From Ammoniphilus resinae (GTDB lineage: Bacteria > Bacillota > Bacilli > Aneurinibacillales > RAOX-1), in contig NZ_JAGGKT010000012.1 in the NCBI RefSeq assembly GCF_017873965.1, positions 62,001 to 126,000 on the forward strand: a stretch of 64,000 nucleotides of DNA, given 5' to 3'. Numbering within the stretch: the first letter of the stretch is position 1; every line of letters starts with the position of its first letter. Under the pieces are notes generated by a model. The model searched no databases and had not been told where the DNA came from. It was given only the letters and a program-made list of their open reading frames with translations. Both the position numbers and the translations under genes were made by a program. Of this stretch, positions 45,141 to 54,180 are shown piece after piece.

Positions 45141-46409
45141 TTGGAACAAGAAAAAGAACGAGCCATACTTGTCGGATTACAGCATTCAAACTTGACGGAT
45201 GAGGTTTTTTACACTTCCTTAAAAGAACTGGAAAGTCTGGCGGATACGGCGGGAGCAGAAGTCATTGCGACTCTGACGCAAAAAAGGCCGAGTGCAGACC
45301 GGGTGACGTATATCGGAAAAGGGAAGGTTGATGAACTGAAGGCAGCAATTGAAGAGTTAACACCTGATCTGATTATTTTTGATGGAGAACTTTCACCCAT
45401 TCAACAGAGAAACTTAGAGAATCTATTGGATACGAAAATTATTGATCGAACCGCACTCATTCTCGATATTTTTGCACTGCGGGCAAAAAGTAGAGAAGGG
45501 ATCCTACAGGTAGAATTGGCACGACTGCAGTATAAACTTCCTCGTTTGACTGGGAAAGGGATGGAACTAAGCCGGCAGGGAGGAGGTATTGGCAGCAGGG
45601 GGGCGGGGGAGCAAAAGTTAGAAATGGACCGCCGTCATATTCGCAGAAGGATCGATGAGATTAAGTCCCACATGGAAACCGTACAGCGGACCCGTGAATT
45701 GCACCGGGCGCAGCGAAAACGCACAGGCATCCCTGTCGTTTCGCTAGTCGGGTACACGAATGCGGGGAAATCATCCCTTTTTAATAAGATGTATTCTATC
45801 CTGGGCAATAGCGCGGTGGAGCAAGTGGAAGCAGAGAATAAGTTGTTTAAGACGCTCGATACGACCACGAGAAAGCTGGAATTGGAATCGGGATGGGAGT
45901 TCTTGTTGTCCGACACGGTTGGTTTTATTCAAAACCTTCCACATAAATTGGTGACAGCCTTTCGGAGCACGTTGGAAGAGACGGTCCAGGCGGATCTGCT
46001 GCTACATGTGATTGATAGTTCGAGTGCGAACCGTGACGAGCAAATCCAAACGGTAGAAGATGTATTGGAGGAATTGGATGCACTTGATCGGCCTACCCTT
46101 AAGGTTTACAATAAAACAGATCTTCTGGAGATTATGCCTTATCTTGGTACTGATGGGGTCGCCGTCTCTGCCGCAACAGGAGCAGGGATTCAACAGTTGG
46201 TTGATAAAATGGAAGCGATCCTTTTTGCACATTCCAAGGTATACACGATGAGAATTCCCTATCAAGAGGCGGAGATCATGTCCAGGCTACACAGGCTTGG
46301 TGAATTGATTGAGAAGAGGGAGTTAGAGGAATTCTGGGAGGTGCAGGTGCGCTTGTCTGATGAGGATTTCGGCAGACATAAAGCAGAAATCGAGGCATTT
46401 TTAATCTAA
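45141..46409 (+). CDS. hflX: Ribosome-associated GTPase HflX
   Basis: 422 residues. The N-terminal HflX domain ([39 protein letters not shown] with the Gly-rich loop [11 protein letters not shown]) binds ATP. The GTPase domain follows: G1 [10 protein letters not shown]3 DTVG, G4 NKTD. HflX binds 50S subunits and rescues stalled or heat-damaged ribosomes. The TTG at 45141 has a family-like N-terminus ([13 protein letters not shown]); a TTG at 45105 is possible. Its place after spoVK and before ynbB matches B. subtilis. Confidence 0.93.
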   Translation: MEQEKERAILVGLQHSNLTDEVFYTSLKELESLADTAGAEVIATLTQKRPSADRVTYIGKGKVDELKAAIEELTPDLIIFDGELSPIQQRNLENLLDTKIIDRTALILDIFALRAKSREGILQVELARLQYKLPRLTGKGMELSRQGGGIGSRGAGEQKLEMDRRHIRRRIDEIKSHMETVQRTRELHRAQRKRTGIPVVSLVGYTNAGKSSLFNKMYSILGNSAVEQVEAENKLFKTLDTTTRKLELESGWEFLLSDTVGFIQNLPHKLVTAFRSTLEETVQADLLLHVIDSSSANRDEQIQTVEDVLEELDALDRPTLKVYNKTDLLEIMPYLGTDGVAVSAATGAGIQQLVDKMEAILFAHSKVYTMRIPYQEAEIMSRLHRLGELIEKRELEEFWEVQVRLSDEDFGRHKAEIEAFLI

Positions 46410-46445
46410 GTAGATGAGAATCGTGAACAGCTAGGAGCATAACAT

Positions 46446-47711
46446 ATGTATTCAATGTTAAAGTTTGGTGAAAAGTTAAAGCCTTATGTGGAAAAGGCAG
46501 AGGCCATGATTGAAAGCCGATTAAAAGAAATTGAGGCGATGGCGGATTATAATCAGTTCAAGGTATTGCGGGCATTTCAAGAGGCAGAAGTGACCGAATT
46601 CCATTTTGCCCCTTCCACAGGATATGGTTATGATGATGTCGGCCGGAGCACCCTGGAAGCAATTTATGCGAAGGTTTTCGGAGGGGAAGCTGCCCTCGTA
46701 CGGCCGCAAATTGTATCCGGAACACATGCCATTTCCATTTGTCTATTCGGATTGCTTCGTCCTGGGGATGAACTGATGTATATTACCGGTGCCCCTTATG
46801 ATACCTTGGAAGAGGTGATCGGGGTACGGGGAACTGGACAGGGATCGCTAAAGGATTATCAAATTGATTATCAGGCAATACCGCTTACGGAAACAGGGGA
46901 AGTTAACTTCGAGTTGATTGCCAGCTCTATTTCTGAGAAAACAAAAGTGATTGGCATCCAACGCTCAAGGGGTTACGCGGACCGGCCGTCGTTTACTATT
47001 AATCATTTAAAACAGATGATCAGCTTTGTTAAAGAGATTAAACCCGATATCCATGTGTTTGTCGACAACTGCTATGGGGAATTTACAGAGGCGCTTGAAC
47101 CCACGCAGGTGGGTGCTGACATTATGGCTGGCTCCTTGATTAAGAACCCTGGCGGCGGACTAGCCAAAACAGGAGGCTATATTGTTGGACGTGAAGATTT
47201 GGTGAGGTTGGCTTCCTACCGTATGGCGGCACCTGGAATCGGAGCGGAGGGAGGGGCCTCGCTTTATTCCTTACATGAGATGTATCAAGGATTTTTCCTT
47301 GCGCCACATGTCGTCGGGGAAGCGCTAAAAGGGGCAACCTTCACAGCAGCAATGCTTGAATTATTAGGTTTTCGTACCAATCCTAAATGGAATGAGCCTA
47401 GAACAGACTTAATCCAATCTGTGGAATTTGGTACGGCAGAGCGACTGATTGCTTTTTGTGAAGGAATACAGAAGGCCTCTCCGGTCGATTCCCATGTTCG
47501 CCCTGAACCGAGTGAAATGCCCGGCTATGCGGATCATGTGATTATGGCAGCGGGAACCTTCATTCAGGGTGCGAGTATCGAGCTGTCCGCAGATGGACCG
47601 CTGCGTGCGCCGTTCCTCGGATTTGTGCAGGGGGGACTGACTTTTTCTCATGTTAAGGTAGGCGTTCTTACAGCTCTCGACCGAATGCTCGAAAAAGATC
47701 TGCTTTTTTAA
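46446..47711 (+). CDS. ynbB: YnbB-type PLP-dependent protein (methionine gamma-lyase family)
   Basis: 421 residues. Fold-type I PLP enzyme: VRPQIVSGTHAISICLFGLLR (PLP phosphate loop), VDNCYGEFTE (Asp over the pyridine), and the Lys in GSLIKNPGGGLAKTGGYI. It was once annotated as aluminium resistance protein; the true reaction is not established. It is 36 bp after hflX and before glnR-glnA, the same order as B. subtilis ynbA-ynbB-glnR-glnA. Confidence 0.88.
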   Translation: MYSMLKFGEKLKPYVEKAEAMIESRLKEIEAMADYNQFKVLRAFQEAEVTEFHFAPSTGYGYDDVGRSTLEAIYAKVFGGEAALVRPQIVSGTHAISICLFGLLRPGDELMYITGAPYDTLEEVIGVRGTGQGSLKDYQIDYQAIPLTETGEVNFELIASSISEKTKVIGIQRSRGYADRPSFTINHLKQMISFVKEIKPDIHVFVDNCYGEFTEALEPTQVGADIMAGSLIKNPGGGLAKTGGYIVGREDLVRLASYRMAAPGIGAEGGASLYSLHEMYQGFFLAPHVVGEALKGATFTAAMLELLGFRTNPKWNEPRTDLIQSVEFGTAERLIAFCEGIQKASPVDSHVRPEPSEMPGYADHVIMAAGTFIQGASIELSADGPLRAPFLGFVQGGLTFSHVKVGVLTALDRMLEKDLLF

Positions 47712-47773
47712 TGATATTTTTCTTAACATCCCATGTCAGAATAATTGACATGGGATTTTTGCTGCGATAAAAT
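47712..47773 (+). promoter_or_regulatory. glnRA promoter with two GlnR boxes and an overlapping terminator hairpin
   Basis: Sigma-A boxes TTGACA (47745-47750), 17-bp spacer, TAAAAT (47768-47773). GlnR box TGTCA-N7-TGACA (47734-47750) covers the -35 and fits TGTNAN7TNACA exactly. A second box TGATA-N7-TAACA (47712-47728, one mismatch) is 22 bp upstream. The first box is also the stem of ATCCCATGTCA/TGACATGGGAT followed by T5, so it can terminate ynbB transcripts. Confidence 0.8.
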
Positions 47774-47812
47774 GTGCCTATGTTGGAAAATATGAATGAA
47801 GAGGTGTTAATC

Positions 47813-48223
47813 TTGGGTGATGAGATCCGTCGCAATATGGCTTTGTTTTCCATCGGAACAGTCATAAAGCTCACGGAATTGACGGCGAGGCAGATTCGTT
47901 ATTATGAAGCACATGGACTGGTTCAACCGGCAAGGACAGAGGGAAATCAGCGACTCTTTTCATTCAATGATGTAGACCGGTTACTGATAATTAAATCCTA
48001 TCTTGAGAAAGGATTGAACATGGCCGGTATTAAAGAGATGTTAGGGCTGGAAGCTCCTGTTACGATGGATGACAAAATGGTGGCCCCTGTCGCAAAGGGA
48101 ATTCGTAAGGATATGACAGATCGGGAACTTAGACAGCTGTTGAAACAGCAAATTATGATGAGTAAACCGGGATCATCGACATCTTTGATTAGTGGGGAAT
48201 TATCTCGATTCTTCATTAATTAA
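47813..48223 (+). CDS. glnR: Nitrogen-metabolism repressor GlnR
   Basis: 136 residues, MerR-type HTH (IGTVIKLTELTARQIRYYEAHGLVQPARTEGNQRLFS) and the short GlnR C-terminal tail, which is released from autoinhibition by feedback-inhibited glutamine synthetase. B. subtilis GlnR has 135 residues. The TTG at 47813 follows GAGGTG by 6 nt and gives the right length; an upstream frame to 47774 is not needed. It represses its own operon and other nitrogen genes when glutamine is plentiful. glnA follows after 39 bp. Confidence 0.93.
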   Translation: MGDEIRRNMALFSIGTVIKLTELTARQIRYYEAHGLVQPARTEGNQRLFSFNDVDRLLIIKSYLEKGLNMAGIKEMLGLEAPVTMDDKMVAPVAKGIRKDMTDRELRQLLKQQIMMSKPGSSTSLISGELSRFFIN

Positions 48224-48262
48224 CGATAGATAAAAAATAAGAGTGTTGAGGGAGGCTTAACT

Positions 48263-49603
48263 ATGGGTAAAAGGTATTCTAAAGAAGATATTCGTCAACT
48301 GGCGCAGGATGAGAATGTTAAGTACATTCGACTTGTGTTTACAGATTTATTAGGAATGATTAAAAATGTAGAGATTCCCGTTAGTCAGTTGGACAAGGCA
48401 TTGGATAATAAGATGATGTTTGATGGTTCTTCCATCGAAGGATTTGTTCGAATTGAAGAATCGGATATGTACCTTTACCCTGATTTGGACACCTGGATGG
48501 TCTTTCCATGGGGCAATGAATATGGGAAAGTAGCTATGATGTTCTGTGACGTGTATTTATCTGATGGCGTAACGCCATTCCCTGGTGATCCTCGAGTCAT
48601 TTTAAAACGTACTCTTAAAGAAGCTGAAGAGCTTGGATTTACAGCGATGAATGTGGGACCTGAGCCGGAATTCTTCCTATTTAAACTAGATGAAAAAGGC
48701 GAACCAACGCTTGATTTAAACGATAAAGGCGGATACTTTGATTTTGCTCCCCTTGATCTAGGGGAAAATTGCCGTAGGGATATCGTGTTGACCCTGGAGA
48801 AAATGGGATTTGAAATCGAAGCTTCCCACCACGAAGTAGCACCTGGACAACATGAAATCGATTTTAAATATGCTGATGCTGTGAAGGCCGCAGATCAAAT
48901 TCAAATTTTTAAATTAGTTGTTAAAACAATCGCACGTCAACATGGTTTACATGCAACCTTTATGCCGAAACCAATCTTCGGAATCAGTGGTTCTGGAATG
49001 CATTGCCACCAATCGTTATTTAAAGGTAAAGAAAACGCCTTCTATGATGAATCCGATGAACTTGGCCTTAGTGTGACAGCCAAAAAATATTTGGCAGGAA
49101 TTATGAAGCATGCTCGAGGATTCTCAGCGATCACCAATCCGTTGGTCAATTCCTATAAGCGTCTTGTGCCAGGTTATGAAGCGCCATGCTATGTCGCTTG
49201 GTCGGCAAAAAATAGAAGCCCGCTAGTTCGCGTTCCTTCGTCTCGTGGGTTGAGCACCCGTATCGAGGTTCGTAATCCGGATCCTGCGGCCAACCCGTAT
49301 TTAGCTTTGGCCGTAATGCTTGCTGCTGGGTTGGATGGAATCAAAAACAATCTGGAATGTCCAAAGCCTACTGATCGCAATATTTACGTCATGAATGAAT
49401 TGGAAAGAGAAGAGGAAGGAATCGGCACACTTCCATCCACACTTAAAGAAGCCATCGATTGCATGAAAAACGATCCTATCATCGTAAAGGCATTGGGAGA
49501 GCATGCCTTTGTGAACTTCGTGGAAGCAAAAGAAATTGAATGGGACATGTTCCGTCTGCAGATTCACGGGTGGGAGAAAGAACAGTATATGTCGAGCTAT
49601 TAA
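48263..49603 (+). CDS. glnA: Glutamine synthetase type I-alpha
   Basis: 446 residues, the typical GSI-alpha length without the GSI-beta insertion or adenylylation loop. Beta-grasp N-terminus ([20 protein letters not shown]), catalytic beta-barrel ([64 protein letters not shown]) and C-terminal helix [12 protein letters not shown]. It joins ammonia and glutamate; the enzyme also controls GlnR and TnrA in Bacilli. Confidence 0.97.
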   Translation: MGKRYSKEDIRQLAQDENVKYIRLVFTDLLGMIKNVEIPVSQLDKALDNKMMFDGSSIEGFVRIEESDMYLYPDLDTWMVFPWGNEYGKVAMMFCDVYLSDGVTPFPGDPRVILKRTLKEAEELGFTAMNVGPEPEFFLFKLDEKGEPTLDLNDKGGYFDFAPLDLGENCRRDIVLTLEKMGFEIEASHHEVAPGQHEIDFKYADAVKAADQIQIFKLVVKTIARQHGLHATFMPKPIFGISGSGMHCHQSLFKGKENAFYDESDELGLSVTAKKYLAGIMKHARGFSAITNPLVNSYKRLVPGYEAPCYVAWSAKNRSPLVRVPSSRGLSTRIEVRNPDPAANPYLALAVMLAAGLDGIKNNLECPKPTDRNIYVMNELEREEEGIGTLPSTLKEAIDCMKNDPIIVKALGEHAFVNFVEAKEIEWDMFRLQIHGWEKEQYMSSY

Positions 49604-49607
49604 GATT

Positions 49608-49646
49608 AAAGAAACCCTTGGCACCAATGGTGTTGAGGGTTCTTTT
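49608..49646 (+). terminator. Terminator of glnRA
   Basis: AGAAACCCT ... AGGGTTCTTTT with inner CACC/GGTG pairing and a T run. Confidence 0.75.
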
Positions 49647-49718
49647 CTGTAGAACTGAATCTTTTCGGTTTGTATTTACGTATTGGATGAAAGAATAATG
49701 GGTAAAGGAGGTCGTCGC

Positions 49719-50201
49719 TTGGATATCCTGTTTTGGTCAATTATTATTCTGTTATTTATTGCCAGTATGGTCGGAATATTTGTCCCGGTTATACCGGACG
49801 CCCTATTTGTTTGGGGTGGCTTTTTAATCTATCAATTTTTGCTTGCTGATCAGGGGCATGGGCTGCCAGCCTCATTTTGGTGGGGAATGGCGATATTGAC
49901 CATTCTGTTGTTGGTCTCTGATTTTCTCACCAATATGGTCTTCGTTAAGAAATATGGTGGAAGCAAATGGGGGATGGCGGCGTCTGTGGCTGGGCTGCTT
50001 ATTGGACCTTTTGTCATGGGGCCGATCGGGTTGCTGCTTGGACCGTTTATTTTCGTTTTACTTGTAGAATGGGCCCGCAACCAGGATTTCTCCTTGGCAT
50101 TTAAGGTAGGGATTGGCTCAATGGTCGCCTTTTTTGGCAGCGCCCTTGTTAAATTGGGGGTACAGGCGATCATGATTGTTTGGTTTTTTCTGGTGGTGTA
50201 G
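49719..50201 (+). CDS. DUF456 family membrane protein
   Basis: 160 residues from TTG at 49719 (AAAGGAGGT upstream). Four to five membrane helices; the duplicated glycine-rich segments GGSKWGMAASVAGLLIG and PIGLLLGPFIFVLLVEW are typical of DUF456 proteins. Function unknown. It is convergent with lexA across the tandem-repeat array. Confidence 0.8.
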   Translation: MDILFWSIIILLFIASMVGIFVPVIPDALFVWGGFLIYQFLLADQGHGLPASFWWGMAILTILLLVSDFLTNMVFVKKYGGSKWGMAASVAGLLIGPFVMGPIGLLLGPFIFVLLVEWARNQDFSLAFKVGIGSMVAFFGSALVKLGVQAIMIVWFFLVV

Positions 50202-50208
50202 GGGATAA

Positions 50209-50545
50209 GGTCATCATCAGGGTGATGAAGACCAAATCTAGTGTGAAAAACGTGAGAAAAGGTCATCATCGGGGTTATGAAGACCAAATCTCGTGTGAAA
50301 AACGTGAGAAAAGGTCATCATCGGGGTTATGAAGACCGAATCTCGTGTGTAAGACGCAAGAAAAGGTCATCATCGGGGTTATGAAGACCGAATCTCGTGT
50401 GTAAGACGCAAGAAAAGGTCATCATCAGGATTATGAAGACCAAATCTCGTGTGAAAGACGTGAGAAAAGGTCATCATCGGGGTTATGAAGACCAAATCTC
50501 GTGTGAAAGACGCAAGAAAAGGTCATCATCGGGTATGAGGTCAAA
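50209..50545. repeat. 52-bp tandem repeat array, seven units each with a hairpin
   Basis: Units begin GGTCATCATC at 50209, 50261, 50313, 50365, 50417, 50469 and 50521, exactly 52 bp apart; the last is partial. Each unit can fold GGTCATCAT with ATGAAGACC around a 7-nt loop (one mismatch), followed by a spacer CAAATCTCGTGTGAAAGACG that varies slightly (AAAGACGTG, TAAGACGCA). Unit length is not a multiple of three and no protein frame is conserved, so it is noncoding. It lies between the convergent DUF456 gene and lexA. Confidence 0.92.
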
Positions 50546-50577
50546 TTTGGCGTTAAAGTCTCCTGCGCGCATAAATA

Positions 50578-50620
50578 GAAAAGGCGCACAAATTTCTATT
50601 GTCAATTTGTACGCCTTTTC
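50578..50620. terminator. Bidirectional terminator at the lexA 3' side
   Basis: AAAAGGCG-ACAAATT pairs with AATTTGT-CGCCTTTT around a short loop. T and A runs on both sides let it stop lexA transcripts leftward and repeat transcripts rightward. Confidence 0.8.
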
Positions 50621-50653
50621 TTTCATTCAGTTTCCTGAGCTCCCGCTTCTTTC

Positions 50654-51274
50654 CTAATGCAAATCTCTGAAAACTCCAGTCACCTTGCCCAAAATAGTAA
50701 CCTGTGGAAGTAGGATCGGTTCCATTTCCGGGTTTTCGGGTTGTAGGCGGAAGTGATTTCGTTCCTTATAAAATCTCTTTACCGTTGCTTCCCCTTCTTC
50801 GGTCATGGCGACGACAATCTCCCCGTTATGGGCGACGGACTGTTGTCTGACGATCACATAATCCCCGTTAAGAATTCCTGCTTCAATCATACTATTTCCT
50901 TGTACTTTTAACATATAAACGGTATCTTTACCAACCATGTGCTCTGGCAAGACGAAATATTCCTCAACGTTTTCAATCGCTAGAATCGGTTCACCAGCTG
51001 TAACCTTTCCTAAAACAGGAATGCGCGCTATAGCAATTTCTTTGTCCGCTTCGTTTCGCTCGTTGGAAGATAAGATCTCAATGGCGCGTGGCTTGGTTGG
51101 GTCTCTGCGAATAAGTCCCTTTTTCTCTAATCTGGCCAAATGTCCATGGACCGTAGAGCTGGAAGCAAGTCCGACAGCTTCTCCAATTTCTCGAACAGAT
51201 GGGGGATACCCTTTTTCGCGTACTTCTTGTTTAATGAATTCCAATATAGCATTCTGTCTAGAAGATAAATTCAT
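50654..51274 (-). CDS. lexA: SOS repressor LexA
   Basis: 206 residues. N-terminal winged HTH ([30 protein letters not shown]), Ala-Gly self-cleavage site in KVTAGEPI, catalytic Ser in [11 protein letters not shown] and Lys in EATVKRFYK. RecA filaments trigger self-cleavage and derepress the SOS genes. Upstream is a consensus Bacillus SOS box, consistent with autoregulation, and yneA is divergent, as in B. subtilis. Confidence 0.97.
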   Translation of the reverse strand: MNLSSRQNAILEFIKQEVREKGYPPSVREIGEAVGLASSSTVHGHLARLEKKGLIRRDPTKPRAIEILSSNERNEADKEIAIARIPVLGKVTAGEPILAIENVEEYFVLPEHMVGKDTVYMLKVQGNSMIEAGILNGDYVIVRQQSVAHNGEIVVAMTEEGEATVKRFYKERNHFRLQPENPEMEPILLPQVTILGKVTGVFRDLH

Positions 51275-51336
51275 GATTCACCCTACCTTTCCAAAACTTT
51301 CTTTATCTCTATTATAACAAGGCAAACTAAAAGATA

Positions 51337-51350
51337 CAAACGTTAGTTCG
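51337..51350 (-). promoter_or_regulatory. LexA (SOS) box of lexA
   Basis: Minus strand CGAACTAACGTTTG fits CGAAC-N4-GTTYG. It lies about 65 bp upstream of the lexA start. Confidence 0.8.
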
Positions 51351-51360
51351 AAAGAAAATG

Positions 51361-51389
51361 TTGACAAGAATGTTTGTTCTGATTATAGT
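51361..51389 (+). promoter_or_regulatory. yneA promoter with SOS box in the spacer
   Basis: TTGACA (51361-51366), 17 bp, TATAGT (51384-51389). GAATGTTTGTTC (51368-51379) matches the SOS box GAAC-N4-GTTC at all but one position and fills the spacer, so LexA would block polymerase. Confidence 0.75.
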
Positions 51390-51448
51390 AAAGGTATCAG
51401 ATCGTGTGTTCTTAAGATTATATGTTCTTATTTTGGAGGGTGAGGGAA

Positions 51449-51730
51449 ATGAAACAATATCTATTTATAATCATGCTGGGATCACTTTTATTTACCAGTG
51501 TCGTACATATAGTGTCAGGTTTGGAGTGGAGTAATACGGCGGAGGCAAGTAGTTTTGACTATATTGAAGTGCCAGTGGAAATGGGGGATACCCTTTGGAC
51601 CATTGCAGATCGATATAATGAAGAACATCAACGTTCGATTCGAGATATGGTGAGATTAATTATTGACGAGAACAATTTGCAAGATCCTTATATCTATCCA
51701 GGGCAAAATCTACATATCCCGAATCCATAG
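51449..51730 (+). CDS. yneA: SOS cell-division suppressor YneA
   Basis: 93 residues from the ATG at 51449 (GGAGGGTGAGGG upstream). N-terminal membrane anchor (LFIIMLGSLLFTSVVHIV), short linker, and a C-terminal LysM domain (VEMGDTLWTIADRYNE ... LIIDENNLQDPYIYPGQNLHIP). In B. subtilis YneA is made after DNA damage and delays septum formation. Divergent from lexA with an SOS box in its promoter. In B. subtilis yneB and ynzC follow; here yneB is absent and ynzC is 10.9 kb away. Confidence 0.88.
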   Translation: MKQYLFIIMLGSLLFTSVVHIVSGLEWSNTAEASSFDYIEVPVEMGDTLWTIADRYNEEHQRSIRDMVRLIIDENNLQDPYIYPGQNLHIPNP

Positions 51731-51751
51731 AATACTAACGGGAAGAATACA

Positions 51752-51791
51752 ACAGGTCACGGGGTTCGATCCTCGAATGTGGCCTGTTTTT
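51752..51791 (+). terminator. Terminator of yneA
   Basis: ACAGGTCAC (51752-51760) pairs with GTGGCCTGT (51779-51787), T5 follows. The rest of 51792-51919 is AT-rich and holds no gene. Confidence 0.75.
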
Positions 51792-51919
51792 GCTTTTCGG
51801 CTGTTTCAAGTGGGGGGATCTTCCAAGGAAAATACAAGATACAAATATTCACCATGAAATCTAATAGTGATTATATATCTGATAATTAAAATTAAACAAA
51901 ATTAACATTAAATTTATAA

Positions 51920-51948
51920 TTGACTAAAAAATGTGTTTGTCTTACAAT
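51920..51948 (+). promoter_or_regulatory. Promoter of the tctBAC operon with GntR-type operator
   Basis: TTGACT (51920-51925), 17-bp spacer, TACAAT (51943-51948). TTGTCTTACAA (51937-51947) fits the FadR-subfamily operator TNGTNNNACNA and covers the -10. The same motif recurs at 57735 and 61857. Confidence 0.7.
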
Positions 51949-52094
51949 AAAATCACAAAATGTAGAACAATAAGGCAGTGATAAAAGACCGAAAGGAGGG
52001 AGAGTATTTTTTCATATCGTGGGAGGAGTAGGCAGATATTTATATTGTGGGAGTGTAATTAGAAGTAAGTAGATCCAAGGGAAGGAGGAGTTAC

Positions 52095-52589
52095 ATGGTT
52101 AAAAGATATGGGGACATCTATGCCAGTGTATTTTTGATTATAGCATCTATTGTTTTATACATCTCAACATTTAGTATAAAAATGCTTACCGTATCGAGAA
52201 TTGGTTCTGCTTTTGTACCTCAACTCGTGGCGATCGGGATTTTTATATTTAGTGGCATATTGTTGCGGAACAGCTTAAAGGAATTAAAACATAGAAAGTC
52301 TCTGGAAAATGACGGTGCTGAAGAGGGTGGGAATGAGGAATCGCAGATCAATTATGCCGGTTTAATAAGCTCGGTGGTGTTGATGATCGTATATCTTCTG
52401 CTACTGAATTCCATTGGATTTTTGATCATGACGACGGTTTATATTGTTTTACAGATTAGTATTTTAGCAGATAAATCAGAAATGAATATATTGAAATTTT
52501 TTATTATTGCCGCAGTTTCATCTCTTGCTGTCTATTACATATTTCGATCCATCTTCCATGTCATGTTGCCAACAGGGATTTTGGGGTAA
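52095..52589 (+). CDS. tctB: Tripartite tricarboxylate transporter small membrane subunit (TctB)
   Basis: 164 residues, four membrane helices (ASVFLIIASIVLYISTFSI, FVPQLVAIGIFIFSGILL, SVVLMIVYLLLLNSIGFLIM, FFIIAAVSSLAVYYIF) with a charged cytosolic loop in the middle, the TctB pattern. With TctA and the lipoprotein TctC it forms a proton- or sodium-driven uptake system. GAAGGAGGAG before the ATG. First gene of the aldarate cluster; the neighbours suggest galactarate or glucarate as cargo. Confidence 0.85.
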   Translation: MVKRYGDIYASVFLIIASIVLYISTFSIKMLTVSRIGSAFVPQLVAIGIFIFSGILLRNSLKELKHRKSLENDGAEEGGNEESQINYAGLISSVVLMIVYLLLLNSIGFLIMTTVYIVLQISILADKSEMNILKFFIIAAVSSLAVYYIFRSIFHVMLPTGILG

Positions 52590-52601
52590 GGGGGAGAGTC
52601 C

Positions 52602-54107
52602 ATGTTTGAAATGCTGTTAGCAGGTTTCGTATCCATTTTTACACTTAAATCAATGGCTTTAATTACTCTTGGAACTCTTCTAGGTATAGTTTTTGGTTTG
52701 ATACCTGGCTTGACGGCAACGATGGCGGTGGCTATCTGTTTGCCTATTACCTATGGAATGGAACCGATCGAAGGAATGGCTTTGCTTATGGGATTGTACA
52801 TAGGCGGGGTGTCTGGTGGATTGATTCCGGCAATCCTATTGAAAATACCCGGTACACCTTCCTGTATCTCTACAACATTTGATGGTTATCCCATGGCACA
52901 GAAAGGCGAGGCTGGAAAAGCGCTAAGTTGGTCTATTATTGTATCATTTGTCGGTGGGATTCTTAGTATCTTCGTATTGATTTTAATTGCCCCGCCACTA
53001 GCGAAATTGGCGGTCAAATTTGGGCCTTATGAATATTTTGCTATTGCCATATTTTCTCTCACATTAATTGCGAGTTTAGCAGGGGATTCCCTCGTAAAAG
53101 GGATTCTGTCGGGATTTTTTGGAGTAGGGTTCTCTATGGTTGGGTTTGCTCCAATTGATGCGTATCCTCGGTTTACCTTTGGTTTTGATGAGTTAGATGG
53201 TGGATTTAATTTATTGCCAGTCCTCATCGGTTTATTTGCGGTATCAGAGATCTTGTTGGCTGCTGAAGCAAAATATAAATCCAAAAAACGAACCCCTCAA
53301 TTCTCAATCTCTGGATATGGAATCCCGTTGAAGGAGTTCTTTGGTCAAAGTTGGAATATGATTCGCTCAAGTGCGATTGGAATTGCCATCGGTATTCTTC
53401 CGGGAATTGGTGGGGGAACGGCAAATATTATTGCTTATGTTACTGCCAAGAACCAATCGAAATATCCAGAAAAGTTTGGCACCGGGATTCCAGATGGGAT
53501 TGTGGCTTCTGAATCGTCAAATAACTCGGCAACAGGTGGTGCGCTTGTACCGTTAATTTCACTGGGTATACCGGGTGATACGGTAACAGCTATGTTGCTT
53601 GGGGGATTAATGCTACATGGATTACAGCCGGGACCGCTGTTATTCCAAACAGCAGGGGATGTCGTTTACGGGATTTTTGCTTCTCTCATTGTTGCAAACA
53701 TCGTGATGGTCATCTTCCTGTATGCCGGAATGAAATGGTTTGTTAAATGTTTAAGTGTTCCGCAGCATATCTTGCTGCCGATCATTGCGGCGCTTTGTGT
53801 GGTTGGCGCTTACGGTGTAAATAATCGCTTGTTCGACGTTGGAGCCTTATTATTTTTCGGCGTATTGGGCTATATCATGATGAAATTTAATTTTTCGGTT
53901 GTTCCGCTTGTACTCGGGTTCATCCTTGGGCCGATCGTAGAAACCAATCTACGCCGGGGATTGATGCATTCTCAAGGAGATTTCACCCCATTCTTAACTG
54001 AGCCGATTGCTGCAGGTTTTTTACTTGTCACAGTATTCTCTGTTGCATTGAAGGTATGGCAATCGAAAAAACAGAGAAATAGAGCCGCGGACTCTATAGA
54101 TATGTAA
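52602..54107 (+). CDS. tctA: Tripartite tricarboxylate transporter large permease subunit (TctA)
   Basis: 501 residues, about 12 membrane helices. Conserved TctA motifs include LGIVFGLIPGLTATMAVA, GLYIGGVSGGLIPAILLKIPGTP and the repeated cousin SNNSATGGALVPLISLGIPGD, the two inverted glycine/proline-rich hairpins that shape the translocation site, and GILPGIGGGTANIIAY. It starts 12 bp after tctB with GGGGGAGAG. Confidence 0.93.
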   Translation: MFEMLLAGFVSIFTLKSMALITLGTLLGIVFGLIPGLTATMAVAICLPITYGMEPIEGMALLMGLYIGGVSGGLIPAILLKIPGTPSCISTTFDGYPMAQKGEAGKALSWSIIVSFVGGILSIFVLILIAPPLAKLAVKFGPYEYFAIAIFSLTLIASLAGDSLVKGILSGFFGVGFSMVGFAPIDAYPRFTFGFDELDGGFNLLPVLIGLFAVSEILLAAEAKYKSKKRTPQFSISGYGIPLKEFFGQSWNMIRSSAIGIAIGILPGIGGGTANIIAYVTAKNQSKYPEKFGTGIPDGIVASESSNNSATGGALVPLISLGIPGDTVTAMLLGGLMLHGLQPGPLLFQTAGDVVYGIFASLIVANIVMVIFLYAGMKWFVKCLSVPQHILLPIIAALCVVGAYGVNNRLFDVGALLFFGVLGYIMMKFNFSVVPLVLGFILGPIVETNLRRGLMHSQGDFTPFLTEPIAAGFLLVTVFSVALKVWQSKKQRNRAADSIDM

Positions 54108-54180
54108 TACATATTTTGAATGGTTTTAATGAGGGGCTCCTTATTAAAATAGCAAAATCCAATAAAAGGGAGGGGTTATT

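Noticed and set aside
50209-50545. CRISPR array
   Set aside because: The units are contiguous 52-bp copies with no unique spacers, and no cas genes are near.
50397-50657. ORF of 86 codons across the tandem repeats
   Set aside because: The 52-bp unit is not a multiple of three, the frame is accidental and there is no ribosome site.
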